A DNA stretch of 64,000 nucleotides from Tribonema minus (Eukaryota > Sar > Xanthophyceae > Tribonematales > Tribonemataceae): contig JAFCMP010000018.1 of NCBI GenBank assembly GCA_017506865.1, positions 186,001-250,000 on the forward strand. Direction: 5' to 3'. The position numbers and the translations under genes were made by a program. Below the pieces are notes generated by a model that ran no database searches, was not told where the DNA came from, and saw only the letters and a list, made by a program, of their open reading frames with translations. Positions 52,101 to 61,700 of the stretch are shown here, piece by piece. Position 1 is the first letter of the stretch, and each line of letters begins with the position of its first letter.

Positions 52101-53542
52101 ATGAAAATCAGAACCGTGGAGCTGTGTTGCTGGGGGTGCCGGTGGGCCACAGCAGCTTTGTGGACGCATGGCTGCGCAGGGAAGCGGGTGCAGGCGGGGC
52201 AGGGGCTCGATTTGCAGAGCGATGCGCGCGCCTGACATCTCCGAGGGCTATGTTCAGGTTACTGCGCTACTGCGTGGTGCCTCGCATGACGTACTGCCTG
52301 CGCACCATTCCCACTACGCAGACAGCGCCAGCCGCCAAGGAGTGGGATCGGGTCACGCAGTGGGTGCTTGAGCACTCAATGGGCCTGCAGCCACCAGGCC
52401 AGACCTGGCGCCAGTTTGAGCAAAGTGGGGCCCACTTCCATCTGGCAGCGCACGGCCCAGCCTTACAGCAAGCGCGACTCCCAACACGGCATGGCGGCCT
52501 TGGCATTACCAGCGCCTGCGACATCGCTGATGCTGCGTATGTGGCGGGCACGTTGCAAGCGCTGCAACCAGCACTCTCTGGATGGGCGGGGGTGCTGCAG
52601 CAGGCGGCTCCTCAAGCGGCTGCAGACAACGCTGCTGAGGATGCGGCAACACAAGCGACACCGGCAGCAGCGGCAGCAGCACCAGCACCAGCAGCATCAG
52701 CAGCGGCAACTGTTACAGCGGCAGCGGCGGTTGCCAGTGGAGGCGCGACCGCTCCGGCAGTGGCAACTGCATCAGCGGCTGGCCGCGCTTATGGCGCAGC
52801 CATTCCGGCAACACACGACGCAGCTGCCGCTGGATCAGGGGCCGCGGCGGCAGCACAGGCGGCACCAGCGGCAGCAGCAGCAGCGGCGGCGCACGGCGCA
52901 ACTACTCCGGCGGCAGCAGCAGCGGCGGCAGCAGCAGCTGCTCCAGCATCAGAGGCTGCTGCAGCAGCGGCAGCACATGTTGCACCTCAAGTGGCCTCGG
53001 CGGCATCACTAACTGCAGCATCAACAGCAGCGGCTGCGGGCATAGGCAATACAGCTGCTACAGGCCCTACTAGCCTAAGGGCTGCTGCAGCACCTGCAAC
53101 AGGAGCAGCGTCGGCAGGCGGCGCCGCAACCGTGCCGGCTGCGACAGCGGCAATGGCGGTGGCAGCGGCCAATGCGGCAGGTGCTGCACCAACACCTGCG
53201 GCAGCAGCAACACCACTGGCAGCAGCAGCAACGGCAGGCGGCACAGCTGCAGCACCAGCGCACGCAGCAGCGGCAGCCGTCAATGCAGGCGCTGCGCGTT
53301 CCACACCAGCAATGCTACAAGGCGCAGCAGCAGCAGAGGTGGCGCGCCTGCCCCTCATGCGGACGATCGCCACAGCTGCCACATCTCTACGTGCAGCAAC
53401 AGCTGGCCGTCAAACGCGCCATCGGAGTAGAGGAGCAGACGGCAGGCTGCAAGCTGTGCGGGAAGTCGCCGGGCGGCACCCTGCATGCACGGCTGTGTCA
53501 AGCGCCACGCGTCAAGGCGCACGACACCATTGTCCACAATAG
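49187..53542 (+). CDS. Zinc finger - reverse transcriptase polyprotein, frame broken before RLE
   Basis: 1451 residues from ATG 49187. Residues 124-153: YKCNLCDLVVKKG with later H..H, a C2H2 finger; 182-210: CALC ... CRKC, a second zinc site. Residues about 280-410 are Gly/Ser/Arg-rich with RGG-like repeats (RGGRGRSGGRGRG), likely RNA binding. Reverse transcriptase about 590-960: LDLKNAFNMV, QRGFKQGDPAAP, YMDD near 903. Residues 1130-1400 are alanine-rich low complexity. After base 53401 a 371-base deletion, relative to the copy at 45.8-48.3 kb, shifts frame, so the last 47 residues are out-of-frame and the RLE is lost from this ORF. The RLE lies in another frame to 54155. Confidence 0.85.
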   Translation: MKRISWRRREARIANSESAQKCKESDLACAQAQDISTSAADGNGACQQDDGTSGSSRATGDGRAAHKRKRVQNDGWSISDQTGEGEHTGGQSAVKRSRTGHNSLEQQRLMLDDEAGGGGSADPEYKCNLCDLVVKKGMSLLSLQQRLNAHIAAKHQRKHHSGTATTFLERSDLSTSHLQTIYTECALCKNLFHANKTFRVDSSDASAGKHCRKCRPITSPAAVAATLSTTASAAPLAPDASTATATTSLPQQQPACTPIGNPYAKGPAHAQQAPAAQAGGSSSSGSSKRPERGGSSATRGGRGRSGGRGRGNGGRVRSGSNDADISSSRATSGSRTGGGSSSGAGGGSAAGTKDSGAGNGRSSDASSRSGGASNSGSGARTQNGRGGRGSGRSSDSGGRGCGRGGRGGGGGGPRAAGAATAAAAPGPAGAAGGAGGLFTWTISTPAVAAVLDSISLDELCKLQFATTRSLARPRNRRYVGAALENAATHLLAHTMTMFVNAAREPDSAGRVQRLQRSTILHHLMPSLITSTDGAPGITRSDRIRMLARGELDRLVPALLAHARAHRRWRARQQTEAAINAYVLQCMGTRGGLQQAARFLQPKTVAIPDDDCFAAMQSKHPPAAPGEQLHELSGMVDQLVAKAADMPAELSLLQGEGIEPETVAKLIQRASPYSGAGPSGLRYSHLQDALRTSWGRHEFAAVLTRWLQTVMREAARLPDAFWQLHGAGRLTPLAEQQEDGTAKQRPIVCGEVLQRLCTSVYVADRKDFLAELLEPDGQYGVAVSAGAEKAAMAGKLAYELGHWQFMLDLKNAFNMVFVLAAAEWVAAQLPDFLDYFIGTYVRTRPRLLFQHVDGSTRIIMSQRGFKQGDPAAPMLFCGAIAQCLKRFNEAAAAQRARRRMGAYMDDANVRTGACTLTQDDIQAVAQLKQHFAEVGLELNLTKSRALPGRGHVVTDHERQLLQQLGVQLVGDTDENQNRGAVLLGVPVGHSSFVDAWLRREAGAGGAGARFAERCARLTSPRAMFRLLRYCVVPRMTYCLRTIPTTQTAPAAKEWDRVTQWVLEHSMGLQPPGQTWRQFEQSGAHFHLAAHGPALQQARLPTRHGGLGITSACDIADAAYVAGTLQALQPALSGWAGVLQQAAPQAAADNAAEDAATQATPAAAAAAPAPAASAAATVTAAAAVASGGATAPAVATASAAGRAYGAAIPATHDAAAAGSGAAAAAQAAPAAAAAAAAHGATTPAAAAAAAAAAAPASEAAAAAAAHVAPQVASAASLTAASTAAAAGIGNTAATGPTSLRAAAAPATGAASAGGAATVPAATAAMAVAAANAAGAAPTPAAAATPLAAAATAGGTAAAPAHAAAAAVNAGAARSTPAMLQGAAAAEVARLPLMRTIATAATSLRAATAGRQTRHRSRGADGRLQAVREVAGRHPACTAVSSATRQGARHHCPQ

Positions 53543-54155
53543 CGTCAAGAGGGCCACGCAGCGCCTCCTGCGGCAATACCTCAAAACGGGACTGGTGGAC
53601 GAGGACTACACGCCGTTTCTGGGGTCCGCCGGGCCGCCGGGGAGTCGCAGGATGGACATCGTGCTGCCTGCCGACGCCTTCCCGGTGACCGGCTACGACG
53701 ACCCGACACGCCACCTACCGCTCATGGTGGACGTTACCTGCTTCGAGGCACAGGTGGCGTCGCGGGCGGCGAAGACTGCAGCAGACCCCGAGCGATGCTG
53801 CCGCGACCAAGAGGCCGCCAAGACTACCCACTATTCTGGTCATTATGATCAGAATTGCTACAAACTTGCCACATTGGCAATAGGGTCATTTGGCAGCATC
53901 GGGGAGCAGGGGCGGAAGCTGCTGGAGGCTGTGGCGACGGAGTATGCCAGCAGGATGTCAGTGCCCGGAGGAGCGCGCCCTAAAGCTCTCAAGGGCATCG
54001 CCCTGGCGCGCTTACGCTCGGCACTGTCGGCAGCGCTCCACATGGCGTACTCTGGCCGTGTCATGACACACATGGCAGAATCCAGGGGGGGGGGGCACAT
54101 GGAGGAGGACGTAGGGGAGGACCCCGAGATGCCATTTGGCGGCGGCGGCGTTTGA
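53402..54155 (+). pseudogene. CCHC and restriction-like endonuclease domain, out of frame
   Basis: Continuation of the polyprotein in the next frame: LAVKRAIGVEEQTAGCKLCG with the C-x2-C-x8-H-x3-C knuckle, then RRMDIVLPADAF, LMVDVTCFEAQVASRAAK, DQEAAKTTHYSGHYD and a Gly-rich end. The aspartates of MDIVL and VDVT are the PD-(D/E)XK-type candidates shared with family 2. Translation would need a frameshift, otherwise this copy cannot make endonuclease. Confidence 0.75.
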
Positions 54156-54270
54156 GTGGTTGTCGTTGCGACACTTTCAGACTGTCATACGACATGTAGA
54201 TTCCTTACAGCTAGATGCCAATCATCTGGGCTTTTTCGCGCCCTGAGCGAGAATCAATAAAAAGTACAAT

Positions 54271-55762
54271 GCGAATCAAAGTATGTGCAAGACGATGCTT
54301 GTGGCTCACAGCCGCACATGCCACTGCGCCGACCGCATGGCGCAGGACGCTTACTCATTTGATGCATTGCATTTGATGTGAAGCTCTGATGCATGTCCCC
54401 CTTGTTGCAGTACAGGCAACGAGTCGTGTTGGTCCGCTGCAACATCATGCACGCAACAGCAACAGCGCATGGCAACATGGCAGGGGGGTACAGCACACTG
54501 CCGAGTACATCGCAGTGCGCGAATGAGCGACGTCGCTTGCTGGCAAGCAGCAGCACGCAGGGTGGAAGTCATAACAGTCAAAACAGTCAAGAACTTCAAT
54601 GGAGCATTGCATTCACTCACAGTCGCATTGAGCACTTTTTGTTGTGGCATCAGCAACAGCAAGACTGGTGAGAAGCACAGACCACAAGCGAGCGGGGGAG
54701 CATTCTAAAGCATTGCATTATATGCACTGGCGTGTCGACGGGGCGCGCGTCAAGCGCTGCCCCGTCTGCAACGGCGTGGGGGGGGGGGGGGGCTGCTGCA
54801 TGCAGCCGCGGGCGCGCAATCAGCGATACTGGTCAACTTGTAGACACACACACACACACACACCGGCATGCACACGCGCAACAGAGAAGGCGAAGGGGGG
54901 GGCGGTAAAGAGCGTGAGAGAGGGGGGCACAGGCGCGAAGCACAGCCCACGACACACACCTGACGAATGGTGAACGGCTGCTACCAGCGGAAGGGGGGGT
55001 GGGGGGGGGAGAAACTGTTTGCGATGCGTGAGGGCCGGGCTTGAAGGAGTGCCGAAGAATGTTCTTGCATTTTGCTCAGCGGACTGGCAAGCGCCGGTGT
55101 GTGTTGCTTGCCGACGCTTGTGTAGAGCCATCGTTCCAAGGCGCCAGTCTCGGTGTCGTTGCGGGACACAATTTGCAGCGCTTATGTTGCCTTGCGAGTA
55201 CTGAACGGCGTACAAGGGCAGGGCCCCAAAGTAGTGTGTGAGGAGGGGGGAGCGGCGCATGCGCTGCACATGAAGGCGCTATATGCATAGGCCTTACAGC
55301 CTATTGAGCGTGCGCGGGGAAACGCCGTGAACACGCCGCCGGTGTAGGGTGCGCATGTATGAGGAACGAGGGCATGGGAGGGAGGGATGCGTACGCGTGC
55401 GCTGCCGGACGGCTAGCGTTCTGCCAGCTATGTCATCCTCCTCAAGTCCTCCGTGTGCAGGCTACATCACCATGTGCCATCATCGCCTACAGCTCGTGGC
55501 GGCATCCGTTGCGACTACCCGGCGCAGCAGTCACCGCGCGCGCGCTCACGGCCGGCGCTGCTGCTGCCGCCGCCGCCGCCAGAGCAGCGCCCGCTGCTGC
55601 TGCGGCTACCGCAGCGCCAGGGCACTGCCGCCGGCGCTGCCCACTGCCGCCGTTTGCGCAGCCAGCGCTGCTGCAGCCACAGCAGCTGCACGGCACAGAG
55701 CGCAGACAGTGCAGCAGAGCGCCGCCGCAGTCCACGCTGAGCAATGCTGCTGCTGCTGTGCG
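54271..55762. other. Intergenic with homopolymer and CA tracts
   Basis: Poly-G runs at about 54779-54792 and 54995-55011, and (CA)n at 54845-54864. 55490-55760 is GC-rich with frames open on several strands. No protein recognised before the armadillo gene stop at 55763. Confidence 0.4.
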
Positions 55763-58700
55763 CTATCTCGCGCCAAACATGGCGCCCACAGCGCGATGCA
55801 ACCTGCCGTTGTGGGGCCACAGGCGCGTGGCGCGCTCCGCAGCAACTTCAAGTTCGCCCCGCGGCGCCGCCAGCGCCGCCGCCGCGTTCGCCGCGCCGCT
55901 GCCGCCCGCGACGGCAGCGTTCAGGATGGCGCAGGCGACCATGGCCGACTCCTGCACGCCGGCATCCGTGGGGTGCGCGGCGATGGCGCCCAGCACGGCG
56001 TCTGTGAAGCCTGCAGGCACATTATGCAAACAAACAAGTGCGGGAGTCAGAGGTGATTGAGTGCCACGAAGCTTGGGCAGCGGGATGAGAGGCGTCGCGC
56101 CGCCATAAAATATCCAGGCAGCACGGCATGCCCGCCTGTGGTGTATGACAATGAAATGCTCACTGGCATTTGTATGCACGCCGAGCACTGTGCTGATTTT
56201 TGTGTGCGCATGCACGATCCTTGTCATTCACACAAGCGCTTAGAGACATGAATGATTACACGTTGAATTTATGCATCAGCAAAAAAATCACATTTGGAGT
56301 CAATACAAGTATGCTGGATCAGGCTTGTATGCACCGGCATTGACAACCGCCGTGGCGCGCTTTCGAAAGAAAGAGCGCAAGAAATTGGTGCTTGCTCTCG
56401 TGTGCAGAAGCTCGCTCCTTGGTGTCCGCAAAAAGCGACCCCCCCAACGAGACGTGTGTCTCACCGTGGACTCGCAGACAGGCAAAGCATGGCGCACCTG
56501 CGTTGACGACCGCAGCGGCGCGCGGCGAGCTGCCGACGGGCAGCTCGCGCGCGAGCCACAGCGCCTGCTCTTGTGCGCATACGCTCAGTCCTTGGCGCCC
56601 ACAAAAGCAGAAACCCCTAGATATAGAAGTATGTAGAAGTACTTCGAATGAGACAAAGCACGGCGCACCTGCGTTGACGACCGCAGCGGCGTGCGGCGCG
56701 CTCCCAACAGAAAGCGCGCGCGCGAGCCACAGCGCCTGCTCTTGTGCGCATACGCTCACTCCTTGTTGTTCACAATGGCGAAACCCCCTACAGAATGTGT
56801 GTCTCACGCTGGACTCGAAAAAAGGCAAAGCATGGGGCGCCTGCACCTGCATTGACCACCTCCGCGGCTGCTGCCGACGGAAAAAAATCAAACTAATTTT
56901 AAAGCACTTTGTTGTGGCAAGGTGTCTCACCCTGAACTCGCGCACGATAAAAGCATTGCGCACCTGCGTTAACGACCGCCGCGGCGCGCGGCGCGCTGCC
57001 GACGGACAGCGCGCGCGCCAGCCACAGCGCCTTCTCGCACGCGCGCGCATCGCCGACGCAGGCGCGCAGCGCAGCAGCGCTCGCCTCGCACGCCCCCGCG
57101 TCCGCCTGCGCAGCGCAGTCGGTCAGCACGTGCGCGTCAGAGCGGCAGCATCACCAAAGCAATAGAAACATAGCATTGTGAGGCTGCGCGGTAGCACCGC
57201 ATGCCCGCGACGGCGGGGCGCACGCGGGGGGGCGGGGGGGGGGGGGGGGGGCAGTTGATGCTTTGGACCACCTCACGCAGTGTACACACGATCATCACAG
57301 GGTCAAAGAATTGGGCGGACGCAGCGCGGCAGCGCTCGCGTCACACGCACCGACGTCTGCCTGCACAGCGCAGCACAACCAAATAGCGCGCATGTGTCAG
57401 AGTGGCAGCAGTGCCGAAGCAGCAGCAGCGGCGGTACAGGGTTGTGAGCCAATGCAGGGTGATGACTGGCCACGGTTGTACAGTCCAGGGGGCGCAGGGT
57501 ATGGCTTGTCAGGTCAGGGTGTGTCGCAAAATCTTCCTGGCCTCGCCATACCTTTCTTGTGGCGCCGTTTTGCCCCTTGCTGCTTCAGGGCTTGCAACCT
57601 AGCAGTGCACAGAATATCACTTTTGCTCTACACACAATGCGCGTTTTCTGTTCCTCTGCTCTGTACTTGCCACAGTCCTCATTTCTGACATGGTCACACC
57701 TATAAGGTTGTGCAAGGGAGCGAGCCTACTCTCACTCTACACGCAGAGCGCGGTTACCAGTCTTCTGCTCCGTACTCGCCGCAATCCTCAGTACTGACAC
57801 ACTCCTCGTATTGGTACTCTCGCAGCCTGCTGGTTCGCGCCGTACGCATGCGCGATGCGCCGCGCCGCCTTCACGTGACGAGGCATTGCCATGACAAGCG
57901 CGTGGGTGTTGGGGCAGTCCGCAGTGCCCCTTCGATAACGTGCCATCGTACTTGGAAACCCCTCGTTAAGCAGTAGGGCCTGTGAACCGGCGCCGTGACC
58001 GCCACGGGTACAGCACCCCCAACCTCTGTACTCCGAATGTACTCTTGCGGACTCACCAGGGGCCTGCTGATTCTTGCAGTTGTCCTCATTTCCGACATAG
58101 CCCCCGTGTACCTTTTATTCAGTCCGTCCTTCGGGCGCAAAGAAACCTGTATGGTGGATGTCCAACTTGCTGCCAGAATCTCCTCGTGTGCTCACGCAGA
58201 CTCGCCAGGACCTGCTGATTCCCAATTCCTGCCCTTAACTCAACATCCCGAATGTCAACTCTCAGACTGGTGCACCTCACTATCGCTGTTAGGTCCCGTA
58301 ACAAACCGCGCGTTTGACTCTGAAGGGACCCGTAACATGACTGTCAGTGCGCCGGGCTCTGTCTGCAGCGCAAATGAACAAAATAGAGAGCATGCTGCGC
58401 CTTGACATCAAAAATCCTCCCATCCACCTGGGCGTTGTGTATGGCAACCCATTGCAGTTGCTGCCACGCGTTCCCCGTGAGAGCGGTGTTTTGCGCTGCA
58501 GACTGAGCCCGGCACGCTGACGTTCATGTTTCGGGTCCCAGCAGAGTCAAGCGGGCAGTTTGTTACGGGACCTGACAGCGACAGTGAGGTGCGCCTGACT
58601 TGACGTTCGGGGTGTTGAGTTAGGTGATGATTGAGAAAGAGATTGTGCTAGGGTTAGGGTTAGGGTGCTAGGGTTAGGGTTAGGGTTAACCCTAAGGTAA

Positions 58701-61700
58701 ACCCAAACCTAAGGTTAACCCTAGCCCTGACCCTACACTTCTCGCTCTACACGCAATGCGCGACATTTGTTCCTCTGCTACGTGCTTGCCACGATCCTCA
58801 TTTCCTACATACTCTTCCTGTACCTTTTATTCAAATTTTTGCTCAGGGTGTAAAGAGATGCCATATGGCACATGGTCAGCTTGCCACCAGAACATCCTCG
58901 AGTACACTCGCAGACTCATCAGGGCCTGCTGGTTCGCGCCGTGCGCGTGTGTGACGCGCCGCGCCGCCTGCAGCGCCGCCGCTGCTCTGACCCTAACCCT
59001 AACCCTAACCCCACCCTAAATCTCTCGCTCTACTCGTATAGGTACTCTTGCAGACTCACCAGGGCCTGCTGGTTTGCGCCGTGCGCGACGTGCCGAACCG
59101 CCTTGTAACCCTATCTCTAACCACAATATTGAATCTCTCTATACACGCAACGCGCGGTGACCGCTCCTCTGCTCCGTTTCAGACACGATCCTCATTTCCA
59201 ACACACTCCTCGTATAGGTCAAATAGAGTATTCTTGCGGACTCACCAAGGCCTGCTGATTTGCGCCGTGCGCGTGTGCGACGCGCCGCGCCGCCTCCAGC
59301 GCCGCCGCCTGCTCTAACCCTAACCCTAACCCTAACCCTAACCCCCACCCTAAATCTCTCGCTCTACTTATAATGTAGGTGCTCTTGCGGACTCACCAGG
59401 GCCTGCTGGTTCGTACTATGCGCGTGTGCAACACGCCGCGCTGCCTCCAGCGCCGCCGCCTGCAGCGCGGCGTCTGCAGGGAACGCGCGTAGGCATGCCG
59501 CCAGTGCCGCCGGCGCGCCCGCCGCACCTGTGCGCACACAGCACCATGCACAAATTCATGTCGGCGCCGGTTGCAAAAAGAGCTTTTGTGTCGATAAAAT
59601 CAAGATAAGACCTTTTTGATTGGTGTGACATCAGGATTTTCATCGGTGTAACATCAGGTACACTGGATAATAAATGTGCGCTTTTTACACAAGTAGTTTT
59701 GCAGGAGCACACAGTCGCGCACAGGCACGCCGCCAGCGGCGCCGTGCGCACACGGCGCCGCGCACGCGGTTCGTGTCGGCAGCGGCAAGTTTTTGTGCGA
59801 TTGCAGAGGGAGCTTTTGTGTCGATGTAACAACAAAGAGATGTTTCTATTGGTGTAAAATTAGGACAAGATCTTCAAAATGTGCGCATTTCTTACGTAGG
59901 CTTGCTGGAGTGCACAGTCAGCTACGCTTCCGCGGTGCACGAGACACGAGCGTACCGGGAATAGAAGACACCGAATCTCTTAGGGTTTGGGTTTGGGATA
60001 GGGTTCAGGAGCGGCAAGTCTCCCGCCGCAGCGTCGAGCGGCACGCTGAGCCACGCACAGCCATGCTGCTTTGCGCGCGTGAGCAATGGCGCGGGGGAAC
60101 AAGCGTGGGCGCGGAATGAGCGCCGACGGCGCATGGTCCAGCACTGCCTGAATGTGGTGTTCATCGCCACACGTGCGTCTGCATCACTGCGCACGCCGGC
60201 GATACTCTGCAGCGCCCGCTGCAAAAGCACTGTCGGACTCTTTGTTGCGGCGTTTGCGGCACACTGCGAGTGATGCGAGTGCCCGCTGCCTCAGCTGTTG
60301 TAAGGCATCTCTGCTCCTGCAGAGCACCGCCGTCTGGCTGCTGGTGGCAGGCAGCTCTCACGGCTTCCTTTGCAATTTGACAGCCACATCGGCGCCGCTT
60401 TGCTGCGAACTGCCCCCACTCAGAACATGACCCTCTTGCGCGAGTTTATCGCAAGCATCCAACCCTCGGCACAGAAACCGAGAGCGGAGCCCCTGGCTGA
60501 TGACCCTCTGCCCCCCCCGCCCCCACCACCCCCCCAAAATGAGGATGAGAAATGCGAGCATTTATGCTCCATAGCCTTGCAGACAGACGTGTCTCTTATC
60601 CACCCTCAGAGCTGCAGTGGCGTCACATAGGATGACGCATACTGGTGTTGTGCCTGTCGTCTTGCACAGGCCTCAATACTCCCTTGCCGCCGTGTCCGTT
60701 GTGTGCGCACCCGCAGCATTGCGTGAACACGACCCCTTGCGCGATCACACCACGATTACATCAGCGTCCGCGCCACAGAAAGCGTGAGCACAGCCCCTGG
60801 CTGGTGAGCCTGTCCCCCAACCCGCCCCCCTCATGAGGATGAACTGATGAGCCTCTCCTCTCAGCTGACGAACCGCATGTGGAGGATACTGGCATTCACA
60901 TTTGCGCAACTGGACGTGCAGCTGAGTGACCTTCGGCAGCTGAGTGAGTACGAGAATTGCAAAATAGTACAAGTTTGTGGCGCTATGCATAATGATGGCG
61001 GGTGAGTTCAGTGCCGCGTCTGCGCCCCCTACCTGTAACTCTAACCTTAACCCTGGACCTACAACACAGTCAAAGCCCCGTCCTACATCGGGTGCTCATT
61101 GTTGTGGAGAGGACGCAAATGGAGGTACATGCTCATTTTTTCAGCACTTCATGTTTTGTTATTTGCAGTGGCGCTTTGGACGTCCTGCTGCCACGAATGG
61201 TGAAGACCGCGATGGTAAAGCATTTTCTCCGAGAAGTCTTTCTGTGCATGAATACACAGTAGCCAGATGTATTGCACACAGAAAGCTCGAAGGGCATCCA
61301 TGCACTACCATCGCCGTCTTCACCATTTGTGGCAGCAGGACATCCAAAGCGCCACTGCAAATAACGAAATATGAAGTTGTCTCCTCGTCCCCTGGTGAGG
61401 ATAAGCTGATCAGCCACTCGCCCCCCCCCTCTCATGAGAATGAGCAACAAACACTCCACAGCGCCATCGCACGCGCAAGCGCACCTGCAGCATCGCGCGC
61501 GTCCGCGCTCGTCGCGGCAGCGCTCAACAGCACACGCGCCGCCCCGGCAGCCAGCGAACAAAGCCCCTGGCTGATGACCCTCCCCCCCAGCCCCTCCCCC
61601 CCCTCATGAGGACGAGCCTCTCCTCCAGCCCCCCGCCCCCCCCACCCCGTGAGAATGAGCAACAAACACTATAAAGCGCCATCACACGCATACGCACCTG

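Larger units (their letters stand above)
49114..54263 (+). mobile_element. Family-1 RLE non-LTR retrotransposon, longest copy
   Basis: 5150 bp between direct repeats GTACAAT (49107-49113 and 54264-54270). Short 5' leader of about 70 bases, one long ORF, then 3' untranslated sequence ending 'gagcgagaatcaataaaaa'. Structure N-terminal zinc fingers, RGG-rich segment, reverse transcriptase, alanine-rich linker, CCHC, RLE. No LTRs. It is probably near full length but carries an internal deletion in the C-terminal coding part. Confidence 0.88.
57700..59396 (-). repeat. Ladder of partial copies of armadillo exon 59397-59527, with telomeric seams
   Basis: At least six copies of the exon's 3' end and donor (minus-strand 'aaccagcaggccctggtgag') at about 59233, 59053, 58911, 58195, 58050 and 57815. 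Each is followed by 'gagtgtgttggaaatgagga'-like intron sequence and 'gcgcattgcgtgtagagcg'. Two copies (58911-59010 and 59233-59345) run into (CCCTAA)n arrays exactly where exon similarity stops. Confidence 0.75.

Noticed and set aside
54840..54870. CA repeat as a regulatory Z-DNA element
   Set aside because: Simple microsatellite without a gene promoter that I can place nearby.
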